Positions 1 through 8,962 of a DNA stretch of 64,000 nt are shown here, piece by piece. Under the pieces are notes generated by a model that ran no database searches, was not told the origin of the DNA, and saw only the letters and a program-made list of their open reading frames with translations. The stretch comes from Candidatus Bipolaricaulis sibiricus. GTDB taxonomy: Bacteria > Bipolaricaulota > Bipolaricaulia > Bipolaricaulales > Bipolaricaulaceae. How positions within the stretch are numbered: position 1 is the first letter of the stretch; each line of letters begins with the position of its first letter. Location: contig CP034928.1 in the NCBI GenBank assembly GCA_004102645.1, forward strand, positions 1,637,656-1,701,655, written 5' to 3'. A program made the position numbers and the translations under genes.

Positions 1-1470
1 CTTCAGGACCTCGGCCTCGCCCACCTTGACCTCGCGGTACTCGGGCCCGAGGAGCCGGCGCAGGGCGCGCCCCACGTCCTGGGCAAGGTCATAGATGATG
101 TCGTAGGTCCGCACGGGGACGTTGCGCTGCTCCGCCAGCCGTGCTGCCTTCCCGTCCACCCGCACCGCAAACCCGACAACGAGAGGTTGGCCTTCCTCCT
201 CCGCCGAAGCGAGGAGGATGTCGGACTCGGTGACCGGCCCCACGCCAGCGTGAAGGAGTTGGAGCTCCACCCCATCGGCTTGGAGCGTCCCCAGCTCGTG
301 CCGCGCCGCGTCAAGGGCACCCGTGCTCGCCGCTTTGAGCACCACAACGAGCTTCTTCGTCTGGGCGACCTGGATTAGCTCCTCGAACGTCTTCGGAGCG
401 CGGACCGCCCGTCGCTCATCCGCGGTGACCCGCGCCCTCTCCGCCGCGATGCGGCGCGCTTCGTTGGGGTTCTCGATCCTCTCGACGACCTCTCCCGCCG
501 GGGGAACACCATCCAAGCCGAGGATCTGGACCGGCATCCCCGGTGTCGCCGCGGCGACACGCTCTCCCCGGTGGTCGAGGAGGGCTCGCACCCGCCCCCA
601 CGTGCTCCCCACCAGGATCACGTCCCGCTCCCGCAGGGTCCCGTTCTTGATCACAGCCGTGGCCAAGGGCCCCCGCGTCGGATCGAGGCTGGACTCGATG
701 ATCGTCGCCTCGAGCTTCCCATCTGGGTCCCCATAGATCCCCTCCATGTCCGCAACGAGGAGGATCATCTCCAGGAGATCATCCACCCCCTGTCCAGTGA
801 GGGCGGAGAGGGGGACGGTGACCGTTGTCCCTCCCCACTCCTCGGGGGTGTACCCAAGCTTGGCGAGGTCTTGGAGCACGCGGTCCTTGCTCACCCCAGG
901 CTTGTCCATCTTGTTGATCGCCACGATCATCGGCACCCCGGCGGCCTTGATGTGGTCCACCGCCTCCACGGTCTGGGCCATCACCCCATCGTCGGCAGCC
1001 ACGACGAGGACGGCGATATCCGTGACCTGCGCCCCACGAGCGCGCATCGCCGTGAACGCACGGTGCCCCGGAGTATCGATGAACGTGATCGCGCGCCCGC
1101 CCACGGTCGCTTGGTAGGCACCGATGGACTGGGTGATGCCGCCCGCTTCCCCTTCGGCGACATGGGCCGCGCGGATCGCGTCAAGAAGGGTTGTCTTCCC
1201 GTGATCGATGTGGCCAAGCACGGCCACGATGGGCGGGCGGGGCGCCCCCCGGGGCTTGGCGGGGGCCTTGGCCCTCTCGGGGGCCGGCGCCTCGGGGAGA
1301 GCGGGGGGAACCCTCTCGCGGAAGAACTCGCGGATGAGCTCCGCCTCCTCGTCGGTGATCGTGCTCACCGCCCGCAATCCGGGCATCCCCAGCTCGCCGA
1401 GCGCCTCCAGGAGGTCCCGGGACGGAACCCCGAGGTCACGGGCGATCTCGTACACGCGTTTCTTGGTCAA
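1..1470 (-). CDS. infB: Translation initiation factor IF-2 (3' end beyond window)
   Basis: GTPase that positions initiator tRNA on the 30S subunit. The 490 residues present hold a short N-terminal IF2_N-type helical domain ([13 protein letters not shown]), a Pro/Ala linker, then the G domain with G1 GHIDHGKTT at residues 86-94, G3 DTPGH and G4 NKMD, followed by domain II. The gene runs off the left edge, so the C-terminal tRNA-binding domain is not seen. The TTG start is chosen because GGAGGAGG lies just upstream and no ATG fits. The long N-terminal extension of enterobacterial IF-2 is absent. It follows rpmH by 19 bases in the rhomboid-rnhB-rpmH-infB run. Confidence 0.96.
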   Translation of the reverse strand, partial: MTKKRVYEIARDLGVPSRDLLEALGELGMPGLRAVSTITDEEAELIREFFRERVPPALPEAPAPERAKAPAKPRGAPRPPIVAVLGHIDHGKTTLLDAIRAAHVAEGEAGGITQSIGAYQATVGGRAITFIDTPGHRAFTAMRARGAQVTDIAVLVVAADDGVMAQTVEAVDHIKAAGVPMIVAINKMDKPGVSKDRVLQDLAKLGYTPEEWGGTTVTVPLSALTGQGVDDLLEMILLVADMEGIYGDPDGKLEATIIESSLDPTRGPLATAVIKNGTLRERDVILVGSTWGRVRALLDHRGERVAAATPGMPVQILGLDGVPPAGEVVERIENPNEARRIAAERARVTADERRAVRAPKTFEELIQVAQTKKLVVVLKAASTGALDAARHELGTLQADGVELQLLHAGVGPVTESDILLASAEEEGQPLVVGFAVRVDGKAARLAEQRNVPVRTYDIIYDLAQDVGRALRRLLGPEYREVKVGEAEVLK

Positions 1471-1489
1471 GTTCCTCCTCCGCCGTCCG

Positions 1490-1630
1490 TCAGACCGGCG
1501 TCAGCCGATGCCGTCCCTTCTTCCTCCTCCGGGCGAGCACGGCCCGTCCCGCCGGCGTCCGCTTGCGGGCCAGGAACCCGTGGACGCGGTACCTGCGCCG
1601 ACGATGGGGTTGAAAAGTGCGCTTGGGCAT
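1490..1630 (-). CDS. rpmH: Large ribosomal subunit protein bL34
   Basis: 46-residue, very basic ribosomal protein with the L34 signature: [17 protein letters not shown] at the start and [14 protein letters not shown] at the end. ATG start with GAGAAGGAGG a few bases upstream. In most bacteria rpmH precedes rnpA, yidC and jag; here it lies between rnhB and infB, while yidC and khpB are near 50 kb with no rpmH or rnpA beside them. Length matches the family (44-47 residues). Confidence 0.96.
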   Translation of the reverse strand: MPKRTFQPHRRRRYRVHGFLARKRTPAGRAVLARRRKKGRHRLTPV

Positions 1631-1651
1631 GAGTTCCTCCTTCTCATCCGC

Positions 1652-2347
1652 TCACCGTAACTTTGCCCATTCTCCCTTGGTTTCGTCCGGGGTGCAACTT
1701 CCACGGCATTCCCCGAGCCGCGGCGCAAGGAGATCCTGCACACATGCCCATCGTGTGCGGCAGATCGGAGGGAGGGTCCCCTCCTCCGCCAGCCACGAGG
1801 CGAGGTACTGCTGGACCTTGGGTTCAGCGGGATAACCCCACCCGAAGTCCCCAAACCGCTGGCGCAGGGCAACCACGTACCCATCCCGCACCACCTTCGC
1901 CAGCAGCGAGGCCGCAGCGACAGCCGGATGATCGCGGTCCGCCTTGGGGAAGGCATCGATGGTCGGAGGGGGAGAAGCGCACCGCGCGGAGAGGGCGGCC
2001 ACGAACCTCCCCACGGCAAGGGGGGCAACCGGGGCATCAACCACGACACGCTCCGGCCCCAGGCGGTCCACCAAGCTGGCCGCGGCAGCGAGCTCAAGTG
2101 ACGTCAAGCTGCCCCCATCCACGGCAGAGGCCGGGATGACCACCACCCTCCCCCGGGCGCCTGCGGCGGTCAGTGCCCTCACCACAGCGAGTCGCCTTGC
2201 GCGCGGCACGAGCTTCGAGTCCCGCACCCCCAGCTCCCACAGGCCCGCGAGGCCCTCCTCCACCACGCACACCCCAGCGACAACGAGCGGCCCCAGCACC
2301 GCCCCCCGTCCCGCTTCGTCGATCCCGAGAACCGCCCCCACCCTCAC
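1652..2347 (-). CDS. rnhB: Ribonuclease HII
   Basis: Cuts RNA in RNA-DNA hybrids, including single ribonucleotides left in DNA. 231 residues. The N-terminal catalytic motif GIDEAGRGAVLGP holds the Asp-Glu pair; further family blocks are RDSK, VVVDAP and DHPAVAAASLLAKVVRD. The frame is open further upstream, but a GTG start at 2347 is preferred: it overlaps the rhomboid stop as GTGA and puts the active-site motif near residue 8, as usual for RNase HII. Coupled to the rhomboid gene upstream and rpmH downstream. Confidence 0.94.
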   Translation of the reverse strand: MRVGAVLGIDEAGRGAVLGPLVVAGVCVVEEGLAGLWELGVRDSKLVPRARRLAVVRALTAAGARGRVVVIPASAVDGGSLTSLELAAAASLVDRLGPERVVVDAPVAPLAVGRFVAALSARCASPPPTIDAFPKADRDHPAVAAASLLAKVVRDGYVVALRQRFGDFGWGYPAEPKVQQYLASWLAEEGTLPPICRTRWACVQDLLAPRLGECRGSCTPDETKGEWAKLR

Positions 2348-3174
2348 CGCCAGTACCGACGGTCGCGCCGCCACCACGTCACGAGGCCCGGGGCTACCTC
2401 TCGACGCTTGAGGGGGAACACAAGGAGGGCTCCCGCGAGGAACCCCCCGATGTGCGCGAACCACGCCACCCCCTCCGCCCCCCCCAGATCAACCAGGCCC
2501 GAGAAGAGTTGCATCAGGAACCAGAACCCGAGCAGGATCAGCGCCGGGATCTCCACGAAATGGAAGAAGAAAAACAGCGGGACCACCGTCAGCACCCGGG
2601 CCCATGGGAAGAGAACGAGATAGGCGCCCAGCACGCCCGCGATCGCCCCCGAGGCCCCGATCATGGGCACCGTCGACCGGGCGCTTACCGCTGCCTGAAG
2701 CATCGCCCCCCCCACCCCAGCGAGGAGGTAGAAGAGGAGGAACCTCCACCGCCCGAGGGCGGCCTCGACGTTGTCCCCGAAGATCCACAGGTAGAGCATG
2801 TTCCCCAGGAGATGGAGCCACCCCCCGTGGAGGAACATCGAGGTGAGGATTGTGAGCCAGATCGGGAACGGCACCGTGGGAGCGAGGTCTGTCCCCAACC
2901 ACAGCTCGGCCGGGATGAGCCCGAAGCGGATCACGAACTGGTCGCGCTCCGTGATCGGGTAGAGGCAGCCCCGCCCGTACCTCCGGTACAGGAGGGGATC
3001 GAACCCGGGCGCGGGCTGGCCGAATGTACTCTCCCACGCGCAGCGATCGAGGAACACGAGCACGCGGTCGGAGTAGCTCAACGTGTAGAGGAAAGCGACC
3101 ATGTTGAGGGCGATGAGAACGATCGTGACGTAGGGCACGATCCCGCTCGGTCGGCCATCGCGCAACGGAATCAT
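2344..3174 (-). CDS. Rhomboid family intramembrane serine protease
   Basis: Integral membrane protease that cuts transmembrane substrates. 276 residues with about six or seven hydrophobic segments. The catalytic dyad is visible: GASGAIAG with Ser175 and AHIGGFLAG with His241; the conserved HGGWLHLLGNM block (116-126) and an N-terminal helix are also present. An 80-residue soluble stretch after the first helix resembles bacterial rhomboids with a periplasmic loop. First gene of the run leading to infB; TAGAAT some 35 bases upstream could be its -10. Substrate unknown. Confidence 0.92.
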   Translation of the reverse strand: MIPLRDGRPSGIVPYVTIVLIALNMVAFLYTLSYSDRVLVFLDRCAWESTFGQPAPGFDPLLYRRYGRGCLYPITERDQFVIRFGLIPAELWLGTDLAPTVPFPIWLTILTSMFLHGGWLHLLGNMLYLWIFGDNVEAALGRWRFLLFYLLAGVGGAMLQAAVSARSTVPMIGASGAIAGVLGAYLVLFPWARVLTVVPLFFFFHFVEIPALILLGFWFLMQLFSGLVDLGGAEGVAWFAHIGGFLAGALLVFPLKRREVAPGLVTWWRRDRRYWR

Positions 3175-3272
3175 CTCAGCTCCTCGCGTTCCATTCTAGC
3201 GCTCCTAAGGAGGGGGCGGTAGTTGTGCCTGCATCGCCTTCCCTATACCATGCCCGGACAAAGGAGGCGAAG

Positions 3273-4304
3273 GTGGAGCTTCTGCGCAAGCTGTCCGAAG
3301 CAGCGGGAATCCCCGGCCGGGAGGACGAGGTGCGGGGGATCGTTCGCGGCGCCCTGAAGGGGCACGTCGACACAATGGAGGTGGACAGGCTCGGGAACTT
3401 GATCGCCCACAAGCGAGGCAAGGGGCCGAAGGTGGTCGTGGCTGGACACATGGACGAGATCGGATTCCTCGTGTCCCACGTCGACGAGGAGACGGGGTTC
3501 CTGCGGATCGAGCCCGTGGGCGGATTCGACCCCCGCACCCTCATCGCCTCCCGGGTCACCGTCCATGCCCAGGGCGGTCCACTTACCGGCCTCATCGGAA
3601 CGAAGCCGATCCACATCCTCACCGAGGAGGAGAAGAAGAAGGAGATCCGCGTTCAGGACTTGTTCGTGGACGTCGGGGTCCCGGGGAAGAAGGTAGCGAA
3701 GAAGGTGCGGGTCGGTGACCCGGTGACCCTCGCCCAGTCGTTCACCCAGGTGGGGGACCTTGTCTCGGGGAAGGCTCTCGATGACCGGGTCGGCGTGTAC
3801 GTGGGGATCGAGGCCCTGCGCAGACTGAAGAGCCACCAGGCCGACGTGTACTTCGTGGGGACAGTCCAGGAAGAGATTGGCCTACGCGGGGCGCGGGCGA
3901 GCGCGTTCGCGATCGATCCCGACATCGGTGTGGCCCTCGACGTCACCCTCGCCTGCGACATGCCCGGGGTGTCCGCTCACGAGCAGGTCACAAAGCTCGG
4001 TAAGGGCGTGGCGATCAAGCTCAAGGACTCCGCGTCGATTTCCCATCCCGGCCTCGTACGGTTCCTTGTCGACCTCGCCGAGAAGAAGAAGATCCCGTAC
4101 CAGATGGAGATTCTCCCCCGTGGCGGAACCGACGCCGGCGCGATCCAGCTCGCGCGGGAGGGAGCGGCGGTGGTGACCCTGTCCGTGCCCACCCGGTACG
4201 TGCACTCCGTGGTGGAGGCCGCCCACGTCGAGGACATTGAGGCCGCGATCAAGCTCCTCACCGCGTTCCTCGAGACCTGCCACCAGGCCGAGCTCAAGCT
4301 GTGA
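3273..4304 (+). CDS. M42 family metallo-aminopeptidase
   Basis: Cytosolic, large tetrahedral-type aminopeptidase of the M42 (glutamyl aminopeptidase/deblocking) family; 343 residues, the family norm. Metal ligands appear in family order: VAGHMDEIGF, the bridging Asp in KALDDRVGVY, catalytic Glu-Glu in VQEEIGLRGA, Asp in ALDVTLA and the final His in RYVHSVVE. The frame opens upstream at 3225, but GTG at 3273 is chosen because AAAGGAGG precedes it at ideal spacing and the protein then starts VELLRKLSEAAGIPG like its relatives. Specificity cannot be read from sequence. Confidence 0.92.
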   Translation: MELLRKLSEAAGIPGREDEVRGIVRGALKGHVDTMEVDRLGNLIAHKRGKGPKVVVAGHMDEIGFLVSHVDEETGFLRIEPVGGFDPRTLIASRVTVHAQGGPLTGLIGTKPIHILTEEEKKKEIRVQDLFVDVGVPGKKVAKKVRVGDPVTLAQSFTQVGDLVSGKALDDRVGVYVGIEALRRLKSHQADVYFVGTVQEEIGLRGARASAFAIDPDIGVALDVTLACDMPGVSAHEQVTKLGKGVAIKLKDSASISHPGLVRFLVDLAEKKKIPYQMEILPRGGTDAGAIQLAREGAAVVTLSVPTRYVHSVVEAAHVEDIEAAIKLLTAFLETCHQAELKL

Positions 4305-4317
4305 CGGGTGACGAGGG

Positions 4318-5706
4318 ATGGGTGACGGAGATCAGAAGCGCGTGAACAGGGTCCTCTTCCACGACGTGGACGTGATCGCCACGTTCGACGCCGCGCGGCG
4401 CGAGCTGCGCGGCGGGTGGCTCCTCGTCGAGGGAAACCGAATCGCTGCCCTCGGTGAGGGGAGCCCACCGCGGGGTCCGTTCAGCGAGGTGGTCTCGGGC
4501 CGCGATCGGGTGATGATCCCAGGGATGGTGAACACTCACCATCACCTGTACCAAACCCTGTTCCGCGCCGTGCCCGGGGCCCAGGACAAGGAGCTCTTCG
4601 ATTGGCTTCAGTTCCTGTACGAGGTGTGGCGGGGGATCGACGAGGACGCGGTGCGCACCTCGGCAATCGTGGGGTGCGTCGAGCTTCTCCTATCGGGATG
4701 CACGACGACCACCGACCACCTTTACCTCTTCCCCCGCGGGAAGGAGAAGCTCACCGACCTCGAGATCGAGGCAGGGCGCGAGGTCGGAGTCCGTTTCCAT
4801 CCTACACGGGGCTCGATGTCCCTGTCCCGCGATGAGGGGGGCCTTCCCCCGCCGGATGTGGTCCAAAAGGATGAAGAAATCCTTCGGGACAGCGAGCGAA
4901 TCATCAGTCGGTGGCATGATCCGTCGCCGGGGGCGATGGTGCGGATTGCCCTCGCCCCGTGCTCGCCGTTCTCCGTGACGCGGGAACTTATGCGCGACAC
5001 CGCCAAACTGGCCCGGGAACATGGGCTCCTCCTCCACACCCACCTCGCCGAGACCACGGACGAAGAGGAATTCTGCCTCGCGAAGTTTGGAATGCGGCCC
5101 GTGGACTACCTGGAGAGCGTGGGCTGGCTCGCGGACGACGTATGGCTCGCCCACCTCGTCCACATCACCCCCCACGATATCACCACCCTCGCCCGGGCCG
5201 GGGTAGGGATGGCCCACTGCCCAACCTCGAACATGATCCTCGGGTCGGGGATCGCCCCCGTCCCAGAGGTCCTCCGGGCTGGGATGGCGGTCGGCCTAGG
5301 CGTGGATGGCTCGGCCTCGAACGACACCTCGAACATGATCCGCGAGGTGCGGCAGGCGATGCTCGTGGCCCGGGTTAAGTACGGAGCGAGGGCGATGTCC
5401 GCCCGCCAGGCGCTTGAGCTCGCCACCGTGGGCGGCGCGAGGGTCCTCCACTGGGACCAGGAGGTTGGCTCCCTCGAAGCGGGCAAGTGCGCGGACCTCT
5501 CGCTGTGGGACCTCTCCACCCTCGAGTTCGCCGGCGCGGCGGACCCCGTGGCCGCCATCGTCCACTGCGGGGCCCAGTACGCCGACCTGGTGATGGTGAA
5601 CGGGGAGTTCCGCGTCCGGGGAGGGCGGCTCGTAGAGGAGCGCCTGTACGATTTCGTCCCCCGCCAACGGGCGATCGCACAGAAGCTCGTCGGAGGAAGT
5701 GGATGA
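4318..5706 (+). CDS. 8-oxoguanine deaminase-like amidohydrolase
   Basis: Metal-dependent amidohydrolase closest by recall to 8-oxoguanine deaminases, which turn 8-oxoguanine into urate. 462 residues. Metal ligands: NTHHHLYQT near residue 75, HTHLAET, AHLVHI and GVDGSASND. Blocks FHPTRGSMSLS and LAPCSPFSVT match the 8-oxoguanine deaminase branch rather than plain guanine deaminase. An in-frame GTG at 4342 is an alternative start. It begins 14 bases after the M42 gene and overlaps the next ORF as ATGA. Would remove oxidised purines; substrate assignment is by motif only. Confidence 0.82.
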   Translation: MGDGDQKRVNRVLFHDVDVIATFDAARRELRGGWLLVEGNRIAALGEGSPPRGPFSEVVSGRDRVMIPGMVNTHHHLYQTLFRAVPGAQDKELFDWLQFLYEVWRGIDEDAVRTSAIVGCVELLLSGCTTTTDHLYLFPRGKEKLTDLEIEAGREVGVRFHPTRGSMSLSRDEGGLPPPDVVQKDEEILRDSERIISRWHDPSPGAMVRIALAPCSPFSVTRELMRDTAKLAREHGLLLHTHLAETTDEEEFCLAKFGMRPVDYLESVGWLADDVWLAHLVHITPHDITTLARAGVGMAHCPTSNMILGSGIAPVPEVLRAGMAVGLGVDGSASNDTSNMIREVRQAMLVARVKYGARAMSARQALELATVGGARVLHWDQEVGSLEAGKCADLSLWDLSTLEFAGAADPVAAIVHCGAQYADLVMVNGEFRVRGGRLVEERLYDFVPRQRAIAQKLVGGSG

Positions 5707-5984
5707 AGGTCGAGGTCCACGTGCTCTTCCCGTTCCGGGCCGAGATCGGCGAGGGACCGGTCTCCCTCGACCTCCCGTCCGGAGCGGACATCGCGGCGGC
5801 GGTTGGGGCGCTGGTGGAGCGATACCCCCACCTTCGGGGACGGATCTACGGATCCGACGGCCGGATCGGCCGCCACGTTTCGGCCCTCGTCAACGGGACC
5901 TCTATCCAGTTCAAGCAGGGACTCGCCACACCCCTATCTCACGGGGACGTCCTCACCCTTCTCCCGCCGGTAGGCGGGGGGTGA
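5703..5984 (+). CDS. MoaD/ThiS-like ubiquitin-fold protein
   Basis: 93-residue beta-grasp protein ending in PPVGGG, the exposed Gly-Gly tail that is adenylated and thiocarboxylated in MoaD/ThiS sulfur carriers. Early residues VEVHVLFPFRAEIG and the block HVSALVNGTSI are typical of the MoaD group. Overlaps the deaminase stop as ATGA, so translation is coupled. No MoaE, ThiF or ThiG gene is in the window, so it could serve molybdopterin synthesis, thiamin synthesis or another sulfur transfer; a molybdenum link to the neighbouring purine enzyme is only a guess. Confidence 0.75.
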   Translation: MKVEVHVLFPFRAEIGEGPVSLDLPSGADIAAAVGALVERYPHLRGRIYGSDGRIGRHVSALVNGTSIQFKQGLATPLSHGDVLTLLPPVGGG

Positions 5985-6034
5985 GGTTCCACCACCCAGG
6001 GATCTCAGCAGGGAGAACCGCGGTACCGCCGGCT

Positions 6035-6111
6035 TGGTGGGTGGTGCAGGAGTTGAACCTGCGACCCCGCGCACGTCAAGCGCGTGCTCTACCAAGCTGA
6101 GCTAACCACCC
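6035..6111 (-). tRNA. tRNA-Val (GAC)
   Basis: Cloverleaf of 77 bases with encoded CCA. Acceptor GGGTGG pairs with CCACCC, anticodon loop CTTGACGTG gives GAC (valine), and the T arm is GGTTCAACTCC. Third and last RNA of the tmRNA-tRNA-Cys-tRNA-Val minus-strand cluster. Confidence 0.96.
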
Positions 6112-6190
6112 GCAACATCGATTGACCGGTTCTCGGTGCAATGGTCCGACCGCTCTAACCTGCAACCGACCAACTCTGCGACCAGCTTCC

Positions 6191-6266
6191 TGGAGGCGGC
6201 GCCCGGATTTGAACCGGGGAATAAGGGATTTGCAGTCCCTCGCCTTTGCCGCTTGGCTACGCCGCC
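6191..6266 (-). tRNA. tRNA-Cys (GCA)
   Basis: Cloverleaf of 76 bases with encoded CCA and the U73 discriminator that is a cysteine identity base. Acceptor GGCGGCG pairs with CGCCGCC; anticodon loop CTGCAAA gives GCA (cysteine); T arm GGTTCAAATCC. Lies only 4 bases downstream of the tmRNA 3' end, so both are probably cut from one transcript. Confidence 0.96.
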
Positions 6267-6270
6267 CCTC

Positions 6271-6627
6271 TGGTGGAGGTGGGGGGAGTCGAACCCCCGT
6301 CCGAAAACCCCTCGGCTTCGGCTTCTACAAGCTTAGCCCGCGTTCTTGTTCTCGGGCGTCACGCTCCCACGGGCGGGATCGCTCGGCCCCCAGCCTCGTT
6401 GAGTTTCGTCCAGCCGGCCCAAGGCCAGCCACCTGGACTAGCCCGTCTTGTCGACGCCCGGCGGCACCCCACGGGCGGGGGAACCCCAGACGGCCTACGC
6501 CTAGTTCAGGGCGTAAGCAGGAACAGTTGCGTAGTCGGCATTTGTTTGCCGTTCCGCCGGATTTAGGAGGAGACGGCCCTCCGCTTGCTGCCTGGCCTCG
6601 GTGTTCCCGTCGAGACCGGTCACCCCC
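6271..6627 (-). ncRNA. ssrA: Transfer-messenger RNA (tmRNA)
   Basis: Rescues stalled ribosomes by trans-translation. One-piece tmRNA, about 357 bases. The tRNA-like half is clear: 5' GGGGGTG pairs with 3' CACCTCC before A-CCA, keeping the G3-U70 alanine identity pair; TCTCGACGGG near the 5' end and GGGTTCGACTCCC near the 3' end are the standard D-like and T-arm blocks. The tag frame is probably the one ending ADYATVPAYALN then TAG, with that stop in a hairpin loop (CTTACGCC/GGCGTAGG), but the resume codon is ambiguous. It overlaps the region upstream of comEC on the other strand. Confidence 0.95.
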
Positions 6628-6637
6628 AAGCTCCTGG

Positions 6638-6643
6638 ATTATA
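6638..6643 (-). promoter_or_regulatory. -10 element for tmRNA/tRNA cluster
   Basis: A perfect TATAAT on the minus strand ends 10 bases before the mature 5' end of ssrA. No strong -35 box is seen at 17 bases. It lies between ssrA and the divergent comEC start, so the two transcription units share about 40 bases. Confidence 0.6.
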
Positions 6644-6665
6644 CTCCCTGCGGAGGCGATGGCCA

Positions 6666-8198
6666 GTGGGACGAGCTCTTCTCCCCGGACTCGGGGCGGC
6701 GCTCGGGTTCGGGATCGCGTTCGGCTACCTTCTCACCCCCGGCCTCTCTGCGATGGCTGCAGCGGGAGGGGCCCTGATCGTCGCGGCAGCGCGGCGATCC
6801 CCCATCGCCCTGTGGGTGGCAGCGTGTGCGCTTGGCGCCGGTCTTGCCGTTCCAGAGACCCTTCCTTCCCACTACGCCTTCCAGCTCCCCAACCTCCGCG
6901 AGGTTACGGGCCGGGTTCTCGACATCCCCGAGCCACGCACGAAGAACGTCTCGTTCACCCTCTCCGTGGACACCCTTGGGGTGGACCTGCTGGCGTACGT
7001 CCCCCGTCATCCAGCAGTCGGACCTGGGGACCAGGTAAAGGTCATCGGCCGATGGGGACTGCCTCAGCCGGAAGGATGGCGGGCGGGTCTGGCCCGCCGC
7101 GGGATCCACGGGCTGTTCTGGGCAGACGAGGTTGAGGTTCTTGCACCGGGTCCGCCCTCGCTCGCCCGCTGGGCGTCCCACGTTCGACAGACCCTGCTTA
7201 GTCACCTGTACCGGGTGGCCCCAGAGGGGACCGAGCGTGCTTCCCCCGCACTGGACCTGCTTGCTGCGCTGCTCCTCGGAGCGCGGGGCATGTTCCCAAG
7301 CGAGGAACAACAGGCGTTCCGGACAGCTGGTGTGGCCCACGTCCTCGCTCTGTCCGGCCTTCACGTCGGGATACTCGTCGCCGGTGGATGGTGGCTCCTC
7401 GGCCTGGTGAGAGTACGCCCAGCGTGGCGGTACCTCGTCCTGGTCCCAGCGGTCGGGTTCTACGTGCTCGTCGGTGGAGCACGGGTATCGCTGATCCGGG
7501 CAGCGATCATGTTCGCAGTGCTTGGCTTGTTCTGGCTTCTGCTGGAGCGAGGGTGGGTTCTGCGTAGATGGCTCGATCCTGTCCAGGGGCTTGCGCTGGC
7601 GGCAACCGTCGTCCTCCTCGTCTGGCCATGGTCCGCTCTCGACACAGGTTTTCAGCTGTCGTTCCTTGCCACAGGGGGGATCGTCGTACTCCTTCCCGGT
7701 TGGACGGGGTCCGACCTGCGCCGCCGCCTTCCGGGTTGGACCCGAAGGGCTGCGGACCTTCTCGCGGTGACCCTGTGTGCCCAGGCGGGGGCCGTTCCCG
7801 TCATCGGGACCGTCTTCGGCCACGTGTCGCCGTACGGGATCCTGGCAAACGTCGTCCTCGTCCCGTGGACCGGCCTCCTCCTCTGGGGCGGGATTCTCGT
7901 CATCGCGCTTGCCGCGCTCCCGATCTCGCTTCCACTGACGTTCCTCGTCGAGGCCGTGCTCGTCGGTCCCTACTTGGCCATCGTCCAATGGGTGTCGGGG
8001 CTCCCCGGGGCCTCGCTCGTCGTCGGTCCGGGGTTTGGCGCGTGGTGCCTGTTGGCCGCGCTGGGCATTCTGCTCCTGCGTGTGATCGCGGAGGAGCCCG
8101 GTAGCCCGTGTGCGAGCCCGTCGCGTTGCCGCGGGCCGCGCGGAGAAGACCCACTCCGTGCGAAACGCGTGGCACCTCGTTCGCCCTCGGTGGGTTGA
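6666..8198 (+). CDS. comEC: ComEC/Rec2 family DNA-uptake channel, short form
   Basis: Inner membrane channel carrying single-stranded DNA into the cytoplasm during transformation. About 510 residues: two or three N-terminal helices, a DUF4131-type OB-like stretch (near residues 70-150), then the polytopic Competence domain with AHVLALSGLHVGIL, GARVSLIRAAIM and FQLSFLATGGIV blocks. The C-terminal metallo-beta-lactamase domain of long ComEC proteins is absent. The frame opens inside the tmRNA gene; GTG at 6666 is chosen because GGAGG sits 9 bases before it. dprA is 1.8 kb downstream. Confidence 0.9.
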   Translation: MGRALLPGLGAALGFGIAFGYLLTPGLSAMAAAGGALIVAAARRSPIALWVAACALGAGLAVPETLPSHYAFQLPNLREVTGRVLDIPEPRTKNVSFTLSVDTLGVDLLAYVPRHPAVGPGDQVKVIGRWGLPQPEGWRAGLARRGIHGLFWADEVEVLAPGPPSLARWASHVRQTLLSHLYRVAPEGTERASPALDLLAALLLGARGMFPSEEQQAFRTAGVAHVLALSGLHVGILVAGGWWLLGLVRVRPAWRYLVLVPAVGFYVLVGGARVSLIRAAIMFAVLGLFWLLLERGWVLRRWLDPVQGLALAATVVLLVWPWSALDTGFQLSFLATGGIVVLLPGWTGSDLRRRLPGWTRRAADLLAVTLCAQAGAVPVIGTVFGHVSPYGILANVVLVPWTGLLLWGGILVIALAALPISLPLTFLVEAVLVGPYLAIVQWVSGLPGASLVVGPGFGAWCLLAALGILLLRVIAEEPGSPCASPSRCRGPRGEDPLRAKRVAPRSPSVG

Positions 8199-8272
8199 GT
8201 CGGTCGGTTTGGAGGGTGGAACAGGTCGCTGTGTTCGCCCGACCTGTAGATCACCGGACCGCCCCACGGGGG

Positions 8273-8962
8273 CTAGATCAGAGCTTGATCGAGCGCCCAA
8301 TCGAACATCCGGGGGGTGAGGCGGCCGGTCTGGGTGTTCTGTCGCGAGGGGTGGTAGGAGGCGACGAGCGCGGGAAACGCGGTGCCCGGTTCGTGGCGTG
8401 CAGCGTGAGCGAACCTGGGCGCAGCGATCGTTCCACCGAGCGACCGCAGGACCCCAACACACCCGTCGAACGCGATCTTCCCGAGGGCGAGCACGGTTCG
8501 AACGTCTGACAGAACGGCCAGCTCATGAACCAGGTACGGCAGACAGCTCCGGATCTCCTGACCTGAGGGCCGGTTCCTCGGTGGGGCGCAGCGGACAACC
8601 GCGGTCAGGTACACGCCGCGCAGTCTCAGGCCATCGTCCCTGCAGCTCGACGTCGGCTGGTTGGCAAGCCCCGCCCGATGGAGGGCGCTCACCAGAAAGT
8701 CGCCCGCGCCCCGCGGCCCATCGCCGGTGAACATTCGCCCCGTACGGTTCGCACCGTGGGCAGCGGGGGCTAGACCCACGATGAGCAGACGTGCCCCCGG
8801 ATCGCCGAACCCGGGAACCGGACGGCTCCAGTAGGTCTCCGTACGGTAGGCGGGGCGCTTGACCCGAGCGACCTCTTCCCGGTGGGAGACAAGCCGAGGA
8901 CAACGCCGACAGTCGACCACCCGTTTGTCGAGATGAGCGAGAGCTAGTTCCCGATCGTCCAC
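8273..8962 (-). CDS. Uracil-DNA glycosylase, family 5 (UdgB type)
   Basis: Removes uracil and other deaminated bases from DNA. 229 residues. GLAPAAHGANRTGRMFTG is the family 5 motif, which lacks the usual polar catalytic residue of family 1-4 motif A. Four cysteines (CRRC near residue 18, Cys after VVR, Cys in RSCLPYL) can hold the 4Fe-4S cluster; ASYHPSRQN is the C-terminal His motif. Family 5 is most common in thermophiles, archaea and actinobacteria. Starts inside the end of the WD40 gene (19-base overlap), so the two are co-transcribed. Confidence 0.93.
   Translation of the reverse strand: MDDRELALAHLDKRVVDCRRCPRLVSHREEVARVKRPAYRTETYWSRPVPGFGDPGARLLIVGLAPAAHGANRTGRMFTGDGPRGAGDFLVSALHRAGLANQPTSSCRDDGLRLRGVYLTAVVRCAPPRNRPSGQEIRSCLPYLVHELAVLSDVRTVLALGKIAFDGCVGVLRSLGGTIAAPRFAHAARHEPGTAFPALVASYHPSRQNTQTGRLTPRMFDWALDQALI

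Noticed and set aside
6639-8462. 607-codon minus-strand frame over comEC
   Set aside because: Antisense shadow in GC-rich DNA: Arg/Pro/Gln/Asp-rich composition, no motif, fully overlaps comEC and its family blocks.
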